Shown in pieces: positions 1-12,309 of a stretch of 64,000 nucleotides of DNA. The DNA comes from Hordeum vulgare subsp. vulgare (lineage: Eukaryota; Streptophyta; Magnoliopsida; Poales; Poaceae): positions 429,058,676 through 429,122,675 of the forward strand of contig NC_058521.1 of NCBI RefSeq assembly GCF_904849725.1. The letters are read 5' to 3'. Position 1 is the stretch's first letter. Each line of letters opens with the position of its first letter. The notes beneath the pieces were generated by a model. The model worked only from the letters and a program-made list of their open reading frames with translations. It did not search any database and was not told the DNA's origin. The position numbers and the translations under genes are program-made.

Positions 1-1132
1 TTTATATGGTGGCTAACTTACGTAGAACACGTATTGAAGGTGGTCTATTCTAGCGGTCGATAATAAATGATCACTAAGTGATCCTGAACACCTACTTTCG
101 TCAATCATAACCCCACCGTGTTCCCGATCGAAGAGAGGTCTTCAAAGGGGACAATCATGGTTACGCACACAGTTGGCAATTTTATTAGTTTATGTTTAAG
201 TTATCTATAACCGGATGTTAACAAATATTCCAAGTTGCCACATAACCGCGGGCACGGCTTTCCGAAAGATTAAACCCTGCAAGCGTGCTCCAACTAGTCC
301 ATCACAAACGTACACGGGCCGCAAAGTAATCCTATATCACAAATCTCGTGATCTCGTCGGATTCCTTAGAGGAAAACCTCAACTCTGGGGAGCACCAAAG
401 CTTCACCGGGATTCCTATACGCAAGATATATCGCTAAGGTAAGACAAGACTAGCAGGACCTCCCGACGTGTCGACGACCCTGATAAGAGCGGCGTATCTC
501 AGTCTGAGGACACGCCGGATAAGCAAAGCGTACAGTGGCCAGAGAAATCTCCCGAGTTGTCCCGGGATGGCCGCGCATGGTGATCTAGTTTGGACCAACA
601 CTCATGAGGAGCACTGTCCCGGGTTGTTGATTAAATTCCTCGGGTAGGCCATTCCCTATGCATATTATTATTAAATGATTATCAAATTAACACCAAGGTT
701 GGGTCCTGCCGGACGAGTCTTAACACTACGCGATTTATCGAGGGGGTCCCCATAACAACCCCGAACGTGTTAGGAGTGATCAATATGGAATCAAACACCG
801 GTAGCCGGTAACTATGTCGGCAATAACGGAACAAAACACCCGGCAAAAGGCTAGGCCTTCCGTTATTTACCAAGTATATAGGTGCATTAATTAAATAACA
901 GATTTAATATAATGATATCAAGCTCATGTTATCACATGAGACAAAGCACCTGCATCTAGCAACGCTAACATTAGTAGCTGAGCAAATCCTACTTAGCCAT
1001 ACAAGATTTGCTAGGAAGGGATAAGTGTTTAGGTTTCACGGCAATTCAGGAGGCAATTATTTCAGTGGTAGGCAACGAGCATATAACAAGGAAACGTAAT
1101 CTAGCATAACAAGTCTAGAGATGGAATCAAGG

Positions 1133-1219
1133 TCATATCATCTTGCCTCTGATGTCCTCAGCTTGGAACTCGTCTTGTTCGTCCTGCACGTACTCTCCTG
1201 AATCCACATACTCGTTCTC
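1133..1219 (-). other. Small acidic ORF segment in the G1 LTR, conserved in both LTR copies
   Basis: On the minus strand, the C-terminal part of a short frame reads a serine/acidic-rich stretch (…GSENEYVDSGEYVQDEQDEF…) ending at a stop at 1133. The other G1 LTR keeps the frame with a few substitutions near 20255-20340. The homologous place in the LARD LTR (near 25230-25290) reads a similar open stretch (SECEDPFDYVGSS…). A splice-acceptor-like TAG precedes it. It may be an exon of an LTR-embedded gene or chance conservation of a noncoding LTR. No domain is recognised. Confidence 0.35.
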
Positions 1220-2381
1220 CGATCCCGATGCTACCCAACATAAAAATAACATCCAATGAACAACAACACTTGAAGATGCAACAAGCACATGATGCATGAG
1301 ATGAATATGAGCATGCATCTCTATTCTATTCACTAGCACAAGCATGAGAAGTAAATACATCCTCCTGGACAGAAATTCACTCTGAGCTATCTTGACATGC
1401 ATGAGAATGACATGATCAGATGCGTCACGTGAAAACGATGCAAAAGCATATAAAGAACATTACAGACGGAGCTACGGATCCACGGGAAACAACGAAACAA
1501 GAAATGAAGTGCTACGTGTCAAATTCATCACAACACACCCCAATGGCATAACTCTGGAATTTCCAGGTTGCCAAGACATAAAAAAAACCAACATGGATGG
1601 GGTGGTGCAAAGAATATCACCACACCATCAACTATGCACTCACAAACATCAAAATACCAAAACTACACAATCTGCCATAAACAGCATCATAACACTTTGA
1701 GAGCTACATGCAAGGCACCTATAGCCACCTAAATATGCCAAATAAGATATGTGGCAGTAGCTATCTGAGAGTACTACAAGCACAAGCAAAAATATAATGC
1801 AAAGGAGTTTCACACAGGAAGTTACACAACTGCTAACTTGGCCAAAAATATCAGATTTCAGGGACTTAGTGAAAATTCCAGATTCTCACTATCTGTTTAT
1901 GCTTTGAAGCATTTTGACAGCTCACTATCTGTTTATGATTTGAAGCATTTTGACAGCACCCAAAACAATATCTACAGGACTCCAAATGGAATGAAAATTT
2001 ACAGAGAGCTGGACAAACATAAAAGCTACAACTTGCCAGTTGAAAGCTAAGGCTGAATCACAACACATTGACCTGCACAAGCTCATCAACAGGAGAAGAA
2101 AATATAAACTGATTCTCAGACTTAGATTTTCACTAATCTTGAATTTCAGCCACATGCCTACTTTGAATGGGCACAACTTGCACATATGACTTCCTAAGCA
2201 TGAAACAAAACCAACATGACATAGAGGGGGTTACCCTCTAATGCCACAACAAGGAATCAACCTCTTGTGCACACCACATCTCATGCAACCAAGCTCCAAA
2301 CATAGAACAAAGAGAAAATGTTCCAATGGCAAAACTGACTTCACCAATGGATTCCTGGGATGATTCTACCCCAAAAAGATA

Positions 2382-2474
2382 CTCCCTCCATCCCAAAATA
2401 ACTGTCTCAACTTTGTACTAGCTCTAGTACAAAGTTGTACTAAGTTTAAGACACTTATTTTGGGACGGAGGGAG
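2382..2474. mobile_element. Stowaway-type (Tc1/Mariner) MITE
   Basis: A 93-bp palindromic element begins CTCCCTCCATCCCAAAATAA and ends with the inverse of the same terminal repeat (TTTTGGGACGGAGGGAG). It is flanked by TA on both sides (2380-2381 and 2475-2476), the Stowaway target site. The whole element can fold on itself. It lies in the part of the G1 3' LTR that is missing from the other LTR, so no empty site is available in this window. Confidence 0.93.
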
Positions 2475-2824
2475 TATATAATAGCTATGTACTTGCATAG
2501 AACAAAAAGGCACAAATTAGAAAAGGAAAACTACATGGAATCGTAAGTAGTGAATAGTGCATCATCACATGTGCAAATCACTAGAACAACTCCTACACAA
2601 GCACTTGCACATGACCACAACATCAATGGTGCACATGAGGGGTAGACCTCATGCCCATGTGCCATGGAACACCACCACACCATCACATGAGACAAGAACA
2701 ACATAAATAAAACACCTACATAACTAAATAGATGTCACTACTAACTTAACTCACATAAGTACTTCTACACTGCACATGTTATCTTGCACATGTGCTCCTC
2801 AAGTCATATCTTGCCATGACATGG

Positions 2825-2905
2825 GTGAGACACACACACATGAGCACACACATACCAATATACACACACACTTACACTAGTTAGGACACACACACACACA
2901 TAAGA
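2825..2905. repeat. (AC)n-rich microsatellite tract in the G1 LTR
   Basis: Runs of CA/AC alternate with short interruptions. The second LTR carries the matching tract near 21005-21082 with a longer uninterrupted CA run, so the tract has changed length since insertion. Confidence 0.7.
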
Positions 2906-3243
2906 TATGTGGTGAGGGGGAAACCCATCCACACACATACACACACTTGGTGCAAGAGTTCATCACTAGGAGGAAGATCAGCACCTCACATGTCACTAGC
3001 CCAAGCATATCACACAAGTTATACACCACACATACATGGCAAATATCCCACATACACACACTACACAATCCTATACTTGCACATAAAAACTACAAGCTAG
3101 CAAGACACACAACACATGCTGTTTAAGGGCATGAATAAATGCCACATAATTATCCTAGTAGCTACATCAAAAATACAAACATGCTTATGCACACAAGAAA
3201 GTAAAACAAAAGAAAAAAACAAAAAAAATAAAAGACATGGGGT

Positions 3244-3300
3244 GAGGGTTCGAACCCTGTACCCCTGGAGCCAAAACACTGCAACACACCACTCTGCTAG
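3244..3300 (-). other. tRNA-like module 1 (A-box and B-box) in the G1 3' LTR
   Basis: On the minus strand an A-box-like TAGCAGAGTGG is followed by a perfect B-box core, GGTTCGAACCC (3246-3257), at tRNA-like spacing. It is not a complete tRNA: acceptor and anticodon stems are not evident. The homologous module in the second LTR is at 21422-21476 with the B-box unchanged. Pol III promoter activity is possible but unproven. Confidence 0.5.
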
Positions 3301-3400
3301 GCACCAAGTACTCGACAGAACGGGGGGAGCCACGAAGCTGATCTGTCGCTGCCTGCTACACTGCTACCGGAAAACAAATCAAAAAGGGGGTGCAACCCCT

Positions 3401-3459
3401 GGGACTCGACCCCACAACCTACACACAATACACACAACATCAGCGCCACTACGGTATGC
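3401..3459 (-). other. tRNA-like module 2 in the G1 3' LTR
   Basis: Minus strand. A TAGTGGCGC A-box-like segment at about 3441-3459 is followed by GGTCGAGTCCC at 3401-3411. In the second LTR (21582-21640) the B-box is the consensus GGTTCGAGTCC, so this copy has decayed by one base. It lies about 100 bases from module 1, in the same orientation. Confidence 0.5.
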
Positions 3460-3702
3460 ACGGGAGTCTGACAGAACAGAGGGCTACTTCAAGAAATACT
3501 ATCGCCAGCACTAGACTCTGCTCTACACCTGCGAGCCGGCGACAGAGACTCTCACCGGAGCGATCTCTCAACTAGCGCCTCTACCACGCCCGCAGGGAAG
3601 GGGGGGGGAGAACACCTCTTGTGAGGGTCACCTCTGCAAAACACTGCAACTACCGAGATGCAACTACACGAGCACCACTACATAGAACAAACACAGACCT
3701 GA

Positions 3703-5512
3703 TGTTGGAAATATGCCCTAGAGGCAATAATAAATTAGTTATTATTATATTTCTTAGTTCATGATAATCATTTATTATCCATGCTATAATGGTATTGATT
3801 GGAAACACAATACTTGTGTGGATACATAGACAAAACACTGTCCCTAGTAAGCCTCTAGTTGACTAGCTCGTTGATCAAAGATGGTTAAGGTTTCCTGGCC
3901 ATAGGCAAGTGTTGTCACTTGATAACGGGATCACATCATTAGGAGAATCATGTGATGGACTAGACCCAAACTAATAGACGTAGCATGTTGATCGTGTCAT
4001 TTTGTTGCTACTGTTTTCTGCGTGTCAAGTATTTGTTCCTGTGACCATGAGATCATATAACTCACGGACACCGGAGGAATGCTTTGTGTGTATCAAACGT
4101 CGCAGCGTAACTGGGTGACTATAAAGATGCTCTACAGGTATCTCCGAAGGTGTTCGTTCAGTTAGTATAGATCGAGACTGGGATTTGTCACTCCGTGTGA
4201 CGGAGAGGTATCTCTGGGCCCACTCGGTAATACAACATCACACACAAGCCTTGCAAGCAATGTAACTTAATGTAAGTTGCGGGATCTTGTATTACGGAAC
4301 GAGTAAAGAGACTTGCCGGTAAACGAGATTGAAATAGGTATGCGGATATTAACGATCGAATCTCGGGCAAGTAACATACCGAAGGACAAAGGGAATGACA
4401 TATGGGATTATATGAATCCTTGGCACTGAGGTTCAAACGATAAGATCTTCGTAGAATATGTAGGATCCAATATGGGCATCCAGGTCCCGCTATTGGATAT
4501 TGACCGAGGAGTCTCTCGGGTCATGTCTACATAGTTCTCGAACCCGCAGGGTCTGCACACTTAAGGTTCGACGTTGTTTTATGCATATTTGAGTTATATG
4601 GTTGGTTACCGAATGTTGTTTGGAGTCCCGGATGAGATCACGGACGTCACGAGGGTTTCCGGAATGGTCCGGAAACGAAGATTGATATATAGGATGACCT
4701 CATTTGGTTACCGGAAGGTTTTCGTGCATTACCGGAAAAGTTCCGGGCTCATCGGTAGTGTACCGGGAGTGCCGGGAGGGGTGCCGGGGACCATCGGGAG
4801 GGGTGTCACGCCCCAAGGGGTCTCATGGGCTATGGGAAGAGATAAACCAGCCCCTAGTGGGCTGGAATAAGTTCCCACTAAGGCCCATAAGGTTTGAGAA
4901 GGAAAAAACACAAGGTGGAAAGAGTTTCCAAGTGGGAAGGTGGAATCCTACTCCAAGTAGGATTGGAGTAGGACTCCTCCACCTCCAATTTCGGCCAAAC
5001 CTTTAGGTTTTGAGGCTGCCTCCTCCCCTCCCTCCCACCTATATATACGGAGGTTTTAGGGCTGATTTGAGATGACTTTTCCACGGCAGCCCGACCACAT
5101 ACCTCCACGGTTTTTCCTCTAGATCGCGTTTCTGTGGAGCTCGGGCGGAGCCCTGCTGAGACAAGATCATCACCAACCTCCGGAGCGCCGTCACGCTGCC
5201 GGAGAACTCTTCTACCTCTCCGTCTCTCTTGCTGGATCAAGAAGGCCGAGATCATCGTCGAGCTGTACGTGTGCTGAACGCGGAGGTGCCGTCCGTTCGG
5301 CACTAGATCGTGGGACTGATCGCGGGACGGTTCGCGGGGCGGATCGAGGGACGTGAGGACGTTCCACTACATCAACCGCGTTCACTAACGCTTCTGCTGT
5401 ACGGTCTACAAGGGTACGTAGATCACTCATCCCCTCTCGCAGATGGACATCACCATGATAGGTATTCGTGCGCGTAGGAAATTTTTTGTTTCCCATGCGA
5501 CGTTCCCCAACA
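3703..5512 (+). repeat. Angela 5' LTR
   Basis: It is 1,810 bp, starts TGTTGGAAAT and ends CCCCAACA. A TATATATA box at 5040-5047 is the likely core promoter, placing transcription start some 30 bases downstream. ORFs of 80-148 codons inside it recur in the other LTR and are not genes. Confidence 0.95.
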
Positions 5513-5530
5513 GTGGCATCATGAGCTAGG
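5513..5530 (+). other. Angela primer-binding site (initiator Met tRNA type)
   Basis: GTGGCATCATGAGC directly follows the LTR. It is close to the TGGTATCAGAGC complement of the initiator-methionine tRNA 3' end that this group uses, with substitutions. Confidence 0.75.
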
Positions 5531-7940
5531 TTCATGCGTAGATGTCTTCTCGAGTAGAACACAAAAGATTTTTTGGGCGGTGATGTCAGTTTTGCTGCCC
5601 TCCTTATTCTTTTCTTGATTCCGCGGTATTGTTGGATTGAAGCGGCTTGGACCGACATTACTCGTACGCTTACGAGAGACTGGTTTCATCGCTACGAGTA
5701 ACCCCGTTGCTCAAAGATGACTGGCAAGTGTCGGTTTCTCCAACTTTAGTTGAATCGGATTTGACCGAGGAGGTCCTTGGATGAGGTTAAATAGCAACTC
5801 ATATATCTCCGTTGTGGTGTTTGCGTAAGTAAGATGCGATCCTACTAGATACCCTTGGTCACCACGTAAAACATGCAACAACAAAATTAGAGGACGTCTA
5901 ACTTGTTTTTGCAGGGTATGCCTGTGATGTGATATGGCAACGATGTGATGTGATATATTGGATGTATGAGATGATCATGTTGTAATAGATAATATCGACT
6001 TGCACGTCGATGGTACGGCAACCGGCAGGAGCCATAGGGTTGTCTTTATAACTAACGTTTGTGCTTGCAGATGCGTTTACTATTTTGCTAGGATGTAGCT
6101 TTAGTAGTAATAGCATGAGTAGCACGACAGCCCCGATGGCGACACGTTGATGGAGATCATGATGATGGAGATCATGGTGTGATGTCGGTGACAAGAAGAT
6201 CGTGCCGGTGCTTTGGTGATGGAGATCAAGAAGCACATGATGATGGCCATATCATGTCACTTATGAATTGCATGTGATGTTAATCCTTTTTGCACCTTAT
6301 CTTGCTTAGAACGACGGTAGCATTATGAGGTGATCTCTCACCAAAATTTCAAGACGAAATTGTGTTCTCCCCGACTGTGCACCGTTGCGACAGTTCTTCG
6401 TTTCGAGACACCACGTGATGATCGGGTGTGATAGACTCAACGTTCACATACAACGGGTGCAAAACAGTTGCACACGCAGAACACTCGGGTTAAGCTTGAC
6501 GAGCCTAGCATGTGCAGACATGGCCTCGGAACACATGAGACCGAAAGGTCGAGCATGAATCGTATAGTTGATATGATTAGCATAGAGATGCTTACCATTG
6601 AAACTATTCTCGACTCACGTGATGATCAGACTTGAGATAGTGGATTTGGATCATGTACCACTCAAATGACTGGAGAGATGTACTTTTTGAGTGGGAGTTC
6701 TTAAGTAATATGATTAATTGAACTAATTGTCATGAACATAGTCTAATGGTCTTTGCGAATTTCAATGTAGCTTGCGCTATAGCTCTACTGTTTTTATATG
6801 TTCCTAGAGAAAATTTAGTTGAAAGTTGATAGTAGCAAACTTTGCAGACTAAGTCTGTAAAACCGAGGATTGTCCTTGTTGCTACGCAGAAGGCTTATGT
6901 CCTTAATGCACCACTCGGTGTGCTGCACCTCGAGCGTCGTCTGTGGATGCTATGAACATCCGACATACACGTTTCTGATGACTACACGATAGTTCAGTGC
7001 AAAATACTTAATGGCTTAGAAGCAAGGCGCCGAAAACGTTTTAAAACGTCACGGAACATAAGTGATGTTCTAAAGAGATGAAATTGTGATTTCATGCTTG
7101 TGCCCTTGTTAAGAGGTACGAGACCTCCAACAAGATTATTTGTCCACAAAGTAAAGGAGAAAAGCTCAATCGTTGAGCGTGTGCTCAGATTGTCTGAGTA
7201 CAACAATCACTTGAATCAAGTGGGAGTTAATCTTCCAGATGAGATAGTGATGGTTCTCCAAAGTCATTGCCACCAAGCTGTGAGAGCTTCGTGATGAACT
7301 ATAACATATCAAGGATAGATACAATGATCCTTGAGCGATTCGCAATGTTTGACACTGCGAAAGTAGAAATCAAGAAGGAGCATCAATAGTTGATGGTTTG
7401 TAAAACCACTAAGTTTCAAGAAAGGCAAGGGCTAGAAGGGATACTTCCGTGAAACGGCAAAACAGTTGCTGCACTACTGAAGAGACCCAAGATTAAACCC
7501 AAACCCGAGACTAAGTGCTTCTGTAATGAGGGGAACAGTCACTGAGGCGGAGCAACTCTAGATACTTGGTAGATATGAAGGCTGGCAAAAGTCAAAAGAA
7601 GTATATTTGATATACATGATGTTGATGTGTACTTTACTAGTACTCCTAGTAGCATGAGGGTATTGGATACCGGTTCGGTTGCTAAGTGATTAGTAACACG
7701 AAATGAAAGCTACGGCATAAATGGAGACTAGCTAAAGGCGAGGTGACGATACGTGTTGGAAGTGTTTCCAAGGTTGATATGATCAAACGTCGCACGCTCC
7801 ATCTACCATCGGGATTGGTGTTAAACCTAAATAATTGTTATTTGGTGCTTGCACGAACATGATTGGATCGTGTTTATTGCAATACGATTATTCATTTAAA
7901 GAGAATAATGGTTACTCTATTTTCTTGAATAATCACCTTC
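5531..7940 (+). pseudogene. Angela leader and gag remnant
   Basis: No reading frame longer than about 70 codons is present where the leader and gag of BARE/Angela elements should be. Short in-frame scraps near 7094-7294 have the composition of Copia gag, but stops and frameshifts interrupt every frame. I cannot place a start codon or zinc knuckle. The region is assigned by position between the PBS and the pre-integrase remnant. Confidence 0.5.
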
Positions 7941-8900
7941 AATGGTTTATTGAATCTCGATCGTAGTGTTACACATGTTCATGATATTGGTGCCAAAAGG
8001 ATACGAGGTAATGATGATAGTACCACTTACTTGTGGCACTGCCGCTTGAGTCATGTTGGTATAAATTGCATGAAGAGGCTCCATGCTGATGGATCTTTAT
8101 ACTCACTTGATTTTGAATCACTAGTGACATGCAAATCATGCCACATGAGCAAGGCCTTGTTTTCATTGAGATGAAATAAGATAGTAACTTGTTGGAAGTA
8201 ATACATTTTGATGTATGCAGTCCAATGGGTGCCGAGGCACGCAGTGGATATCATTATGTTCTTACTTCACTGACGATTTGAGTAGATACAAGAGTATTTA
8301 CTTAATGAATCACAAGTCTAAAATGTTGAAAAGTTCAATTCCGTTTCAGAGTGAAGTTTGTCGTAACAAGAGGATAAACTGTCTACGATATGATCATGGA
8401 AATGAATATCTGAGTTACGAGTTTTGGTACACAGTTAAGACAATGTGGAAATTGTTTCGCAGTTCATGCTACCTGGAACATCATAGTGTGATGATGTGTC
8501 TAAACGTCATAGCCACGCACTATTTGGTATGGTGCATACTATGATGTCTCTTATCGAATTACCACTATCGTTTATGGGTTATGCATTAGAGACAACCGCA
8601 CTCACTTTAAATAGGGCACCGCGTATTTCCGTTGAGATGACACAGTATAGACTGAGGTTTAGAGAAATCTAAACTGTCGTTTCTTGAAAGTTTGGGTTTT
8701 CGACACTTATGTGAAAAAGTTTCAGTCTGATAAGCTCGAACCCAAAGCGGATAAATGCATCTTCATAGGATATCCAAAACAGTTGGGTACATCTCCTATC
8801 TCAGATCCGAAAGCAAAGTGTTTGTTTCTAGAAACGGATCCTTTCTCGAGGAAAGGTTTCTCTCGAAAGAATTGAGTGGGAGGTTAGTAGAACTTGATGA
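7941..8900 (+). pseudogene. Angela integrase remnant (pre-integrase and core)
   Basis: The frame at 7950-8174 holds the Copia pre-integrase signature: TYLWHCRLSHVGINCMK, then CKSCHMSKA. The first integrase aspartate region (FDVCSPMGAEARSGYHY) follows near 8205-8260. The C-terminal part is legible at 8684-8780 (SDKLEPKADKCIFIGYP). Stops and frameshifts between these blocks exclude function. Copia order places integrase before RT, as here. Confidence 0.8.
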
Positions 8901-10440
8901 GGTTATTGAACCATCACTTCAACCAGTGTGTAGCAGGGCGCAGGAAGTTGTTCATGTGGCGCCTACACCAATTGAAGTGGAAGCTGATGATGATGATCAT
9001 TGAGCTTCGAATCAAGTTACTACAAACCTCGTAGGTCGACAAGGTCGCGTACTGCTGCAGAGTAGTACAGTAACCTTGTCTTGGAGGTCATGTTGTTGAG
9101 CAACAGTGAACCTACGAGTTATGGAGAAAGCGATGGTGGGCCCAGATTCCGACAAATGGCTGGAAGCCATGAAATCCGAGAGAGGATCCATGTGTGAAAA
9201 CAAAGTGTAGACTTTGGTAGAACTACTTGATGGTCATAGGACTATTGAGTAAAAATGGATCTTTAAAAGAAGACAGACGATGATGGTGATAAGTCACTAT
9301 TAAGAAAAGCTCGACTTGTCGCAAAGATGTTTTCGATAAGATCAAACAGTTGACTATGATGAGACTTTCTCACTCGTAGCAATGCTAAAAGTCTGTTAGA
9401 ATTATGTTAGTTGTTGATGCATTATTTATGAAATATTGCACGTAGGATGTCAAAACATTGTTTTCTCGACGGTTTCCTTGAGAAAACATTGTATGTGATA
9501 CAACCAGAAGGTTTTGTCGATCCTAAAGATACTAGCAAGTATGCGAGCTCCAGTGATCCTTCAATGGACTGGTGCAAGCATCTCGGAGTTGGAATATACA
9601 CTTTGATGAGATGATCAAAGATTTTGGGTTTGTACAAGGTTTATGAGAAACTTGTATTTCCAAAGAAGTGAGTGGGAGCACTATAGAATTTCTGATAGGT
9701 ATATGTGCTTGACATATTGTGGATCAGAAGTAATGTAGAATTTCTATAAATCATACAAGGTTGTTTGAAAGAAGTTTTCAAAGGAGTACCTGGATTACGC
9801 TACTTGAACGTCGAGCATCAAAGATCTATGGAGATAGATCGAAAGCGCTTAATAGAAGTTTCAACAAGATGCATGCCTTGACAAGGTTTTGAAAGAGTTC
9901 AAAATAGACCAGCAAAGAAGGAGTTCTTGGTTGCGTTGTGAGGTGTGAATTTGAGTAAGACTCAAAACCCGACCACGGCAGAATAAAGAGAATAGACGAA
10001 GGTCGTCTTCTATGACTTAGCCATAGAATCTAAAGTATGCCATGCTATGTACCGCACCAGAAGTGTGCCTTGACTCAAAGTATGTTGAGAGGTACAGAGA
10101 GTGATCCATGATTGAATCACTAGCAGCGGTCGAAATTTATCCTTAGTAACTAATGGACTAAGGAATTTTTCTCGATTATGGAGGTGGTTAAAGAGTTTGT
10201 CGCAAAGGGTTACGTCAATGCAAGCTTTGACACTAATCCGGATAACTATGAGTAGTGAAACGGATTCGTATAGTAGAGTAGATATTTGGAGCATTTCCGA
10301 ATAGCACGTAGTAGCAGCATCTATAAGATGACATAAACATTTGTAAAGAACGCACGAATCTGAAAGTTTCAGAACCGTTGACTAAAACTCTCACGAGCAA
10401 GACGTGATCAGACCCCATAACTATATGGGTGTTGGATTCG
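8901..10440 (+). pseudogene. Angela reverse transcriptase and RNase H remnant
   Basis: Short blocks of the Copia RT start are legible near 9150-9260 (KWLEAMKSE, then a degenerate KWIFK with stops). Later RT and RNase H blocks continue in changing frames to about 10300. No frame exceeds about 90 codons and no intact catalytic YVDD block was found. The region is completely inactive. Confidence 0.65.
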
Positions 10441-10482
10441 TTGGAATCACATGGTGATGTGAACTAGATTATTGAGTCTAGT

Positions 10483-10495
10483 GCAAGTGGGAGAC
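10483..10495 (+). other. Angela polypurine tract
   Basis: GCAAGTGGGAGAC abuts the 3' LTR and resembles the AAGTGGGAGA primer of plus-strand synthesis in this group. Confidence 0.8.
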
Positions 10496-12304
10496 TGTTG
10501 GAAATATGCCCTAGAGGCAATAATAAATTAGTTATTATTATATTTCTTAGTTCATGATAATCGTTTATTATCCATGCTATAATTGTATTGATTGGAAACA
10601 CAATACTTGTGTGGATACATAGACAAAACACTGTCCCTAGTAAGCCTCTAGTTGACTAGCTCGTTGATCAAAGATGGTTAAGGTTTCCTGGCCATAGGCA
10701 AGTGTTGTCACTTGATAACGGGATCACATCATTAGGAGAATCATGTGATGGACTAGACCCAAACTAATAGACGTAGCATGTTGATCGTGTCATTTTGTTG
10801 CTACTGTTTTCTGCGTGTCAAGTATTTGTTCCTATGACCATGAGATCATATAACTCACGGACACCGGAGGAATGCTTTGTGTGTATCAAACGTCGCAACG
10901 TAACTGTTGACTATAAAGATGCTCTACAGGTATCTCCGAAGGTGTTCGTTGAGTTAGTATAGATCGAGACTGGGATTTGTCACTCCGTGTGACGGAGAGG
11001 TATCTCGGGGCCCACTCGGTAATACAACATCACACACAAGCCTTGCAAGCAATGTAACTTAATGTAAGTTGCGGGATCTTGTATTACGGAACGAGTAAAG
11101 AGACTTGCCGGTAAACGAGATTGAAATAGGTATGCGGATACTAACGATCGAATCTCGGCCAAGTAACATACCGAAGGACAAAGGGAATGACATACGGGAT
11201 TATATGAATCCTTGGCACTGAGGTTCAAACGATAAGATCTTCGTAGAATATGTAGGATCCAATATGGGCATCCAGGTCCCGCTATTGGATATTGACCGAG
11301 GAGTCTCTCGGGTCATGTCTACATAGTTCTCGAACCCGCAGGGTCTGCACACTTAAGGTTCGACGTTGTTTTATGCGTATTTGAGTTATATGGTTGGTTA
11401 CCGAATGTTGTTCGGAGTCCCGGATGAGATCACGGACGTCACGAGGGTTTCCGGAATGGTCCGGAAACGAAGATTGATATATAGGATGACCTCATTTGGT
11501 TACCGGAAGGTTTTCGTGCATTACCGGAAAAGTTTCGGGCTCATCGGTAGTGTACCGGGAGTGCCGGGAGGGGTGCCGGGGACCATCGGGAGGGGTGTCA
11601 CGCCCCAAGGGGTCTCATGGGCTATGGGAAGAGATAAACCAGCCCCTAGTGGGCTGGAATAAGTTCCCACTAAGGCCCATAAGGTTTGAGAAGGAAAAAA
11701 CACAAGGTGGAAAGAGTTTCCAAGTGGGAAGGTGGAATCCTACTCCAAGTAGGATTGGAGTAGGACTCCTCCACCTCCAATTTCGGCCAAACCTTTAGGT
11801 TTTGAGGCTGCCTCCTCCCCTCCCTCCCACCTATATATACGGAGGTTTTAGGGCTGATTTGAGACGACTTTTCCACGGCAGCCCGACCACATACCTCCAC
11901 GGTTTTTCCTCTAGATCGCGTTTCTGCGGAGCTCGGGCGGAGCCCTGCTGAGACAAGATCATCACCAACCTCCGGAGCACCGTCACGCTGCCGGAGAACT
12001 CTTCTACCTCTCCGTCTCTCTTGCTGGATCAAGAAGGCCGAGATCATCGTCGAGCTGTACGTGTGCTGAATGCAGAGGTGCCGTCCGTTCGGCACTTGAT
12101 CGTGGGACTGATCGCGGGACGGTTCGCGGGGCGGATCGAGGGACGTGAGGACGTTCCACTACATCAACCGCGTTCACTAACGCTTCTGCTGTACGGTCTA
12201 CAAGGGTACGTAGATCACTCATCCCCTCTCGTAGATGGACATCACCATGATAGGTATTCGTGCGCGTAGGAAATTTTTTGTTTCCCATGCGACGTTCCCC
12301 AACA
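10496..12304 (+). repeat. Angela 3' LTR
   Basis: It is 1,809 bp and aligns end to end with 3703-5512. By eye I find about 20 substitutions and one small indel (near 10906 against 4115), roughly 1.1 percent. Its TATATATA box is at 11832-11839. It is followed by the TSD CCTGA. Confidence 0.95.
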
Positions 12305-12309
12305 CCTGA

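Larger units (their letters stand above)
1..3702 (-). repeat. G1 3' LTR, outer part (left of the Angela insertion)
   Basis: This stretch matches 19642-21880 in the other G1 LTR. The match is obvious from its first bases, which recur at 19643. Three segments are present only here: 277-799, about 40 bases near 1510-1550, and 1891-2787. The first has a homologous counterpart in the LTR of the related LARD, so at least that one is a deletion in the other copy. The stretch contains a Stowaway MITE, an AC-rich microsatellite tract and two tRNA-like modules, listed separately. It ends in CCTGA, the TSD of the Angela element. Short ORFs here are not coding apart from the small acidic segment noted at 1133-1219. 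Confidence 0.85.
3703..12304 (+). mobile_element. Angela/BARE-type Copia LTR retrotransposon, complete but coding-dead
   Basis: This 8.6-kb element has LTRs at 3703-5512 and 10496-12304, each beginning TGTTGGAAATATGCCCTAGA and ending CCCCAACA. The TSD is CCTGA (3698-3702 and 12305-12309). The LTR start is diagnostic of the BARE/WIS/Angela group of Triticeae Copia elements, which have LTRs of about 1.8 kb. The internal region has a PBS and polypurine tract but no long ORF. Remnants of pre-integrase, integrase, RT and RNase H can be read in order. The LTRs differ at about 20 sites, so the insertion is recent compared with the other elements here. Confidence 0.95.

Noticed and set aside
1925..2185. 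An 86-codon minus-strand frame
   Set aside because: Located in a G1 LTR segment that is absent from the other LTR; no conserved content.
4878..5658. Frames of 141-148 codons in the Angela LTR
   Set aside because: They recur in the 3' LTR, overlap other frames, cross the LTR/PBS boundary and have no domain; LTR noise.
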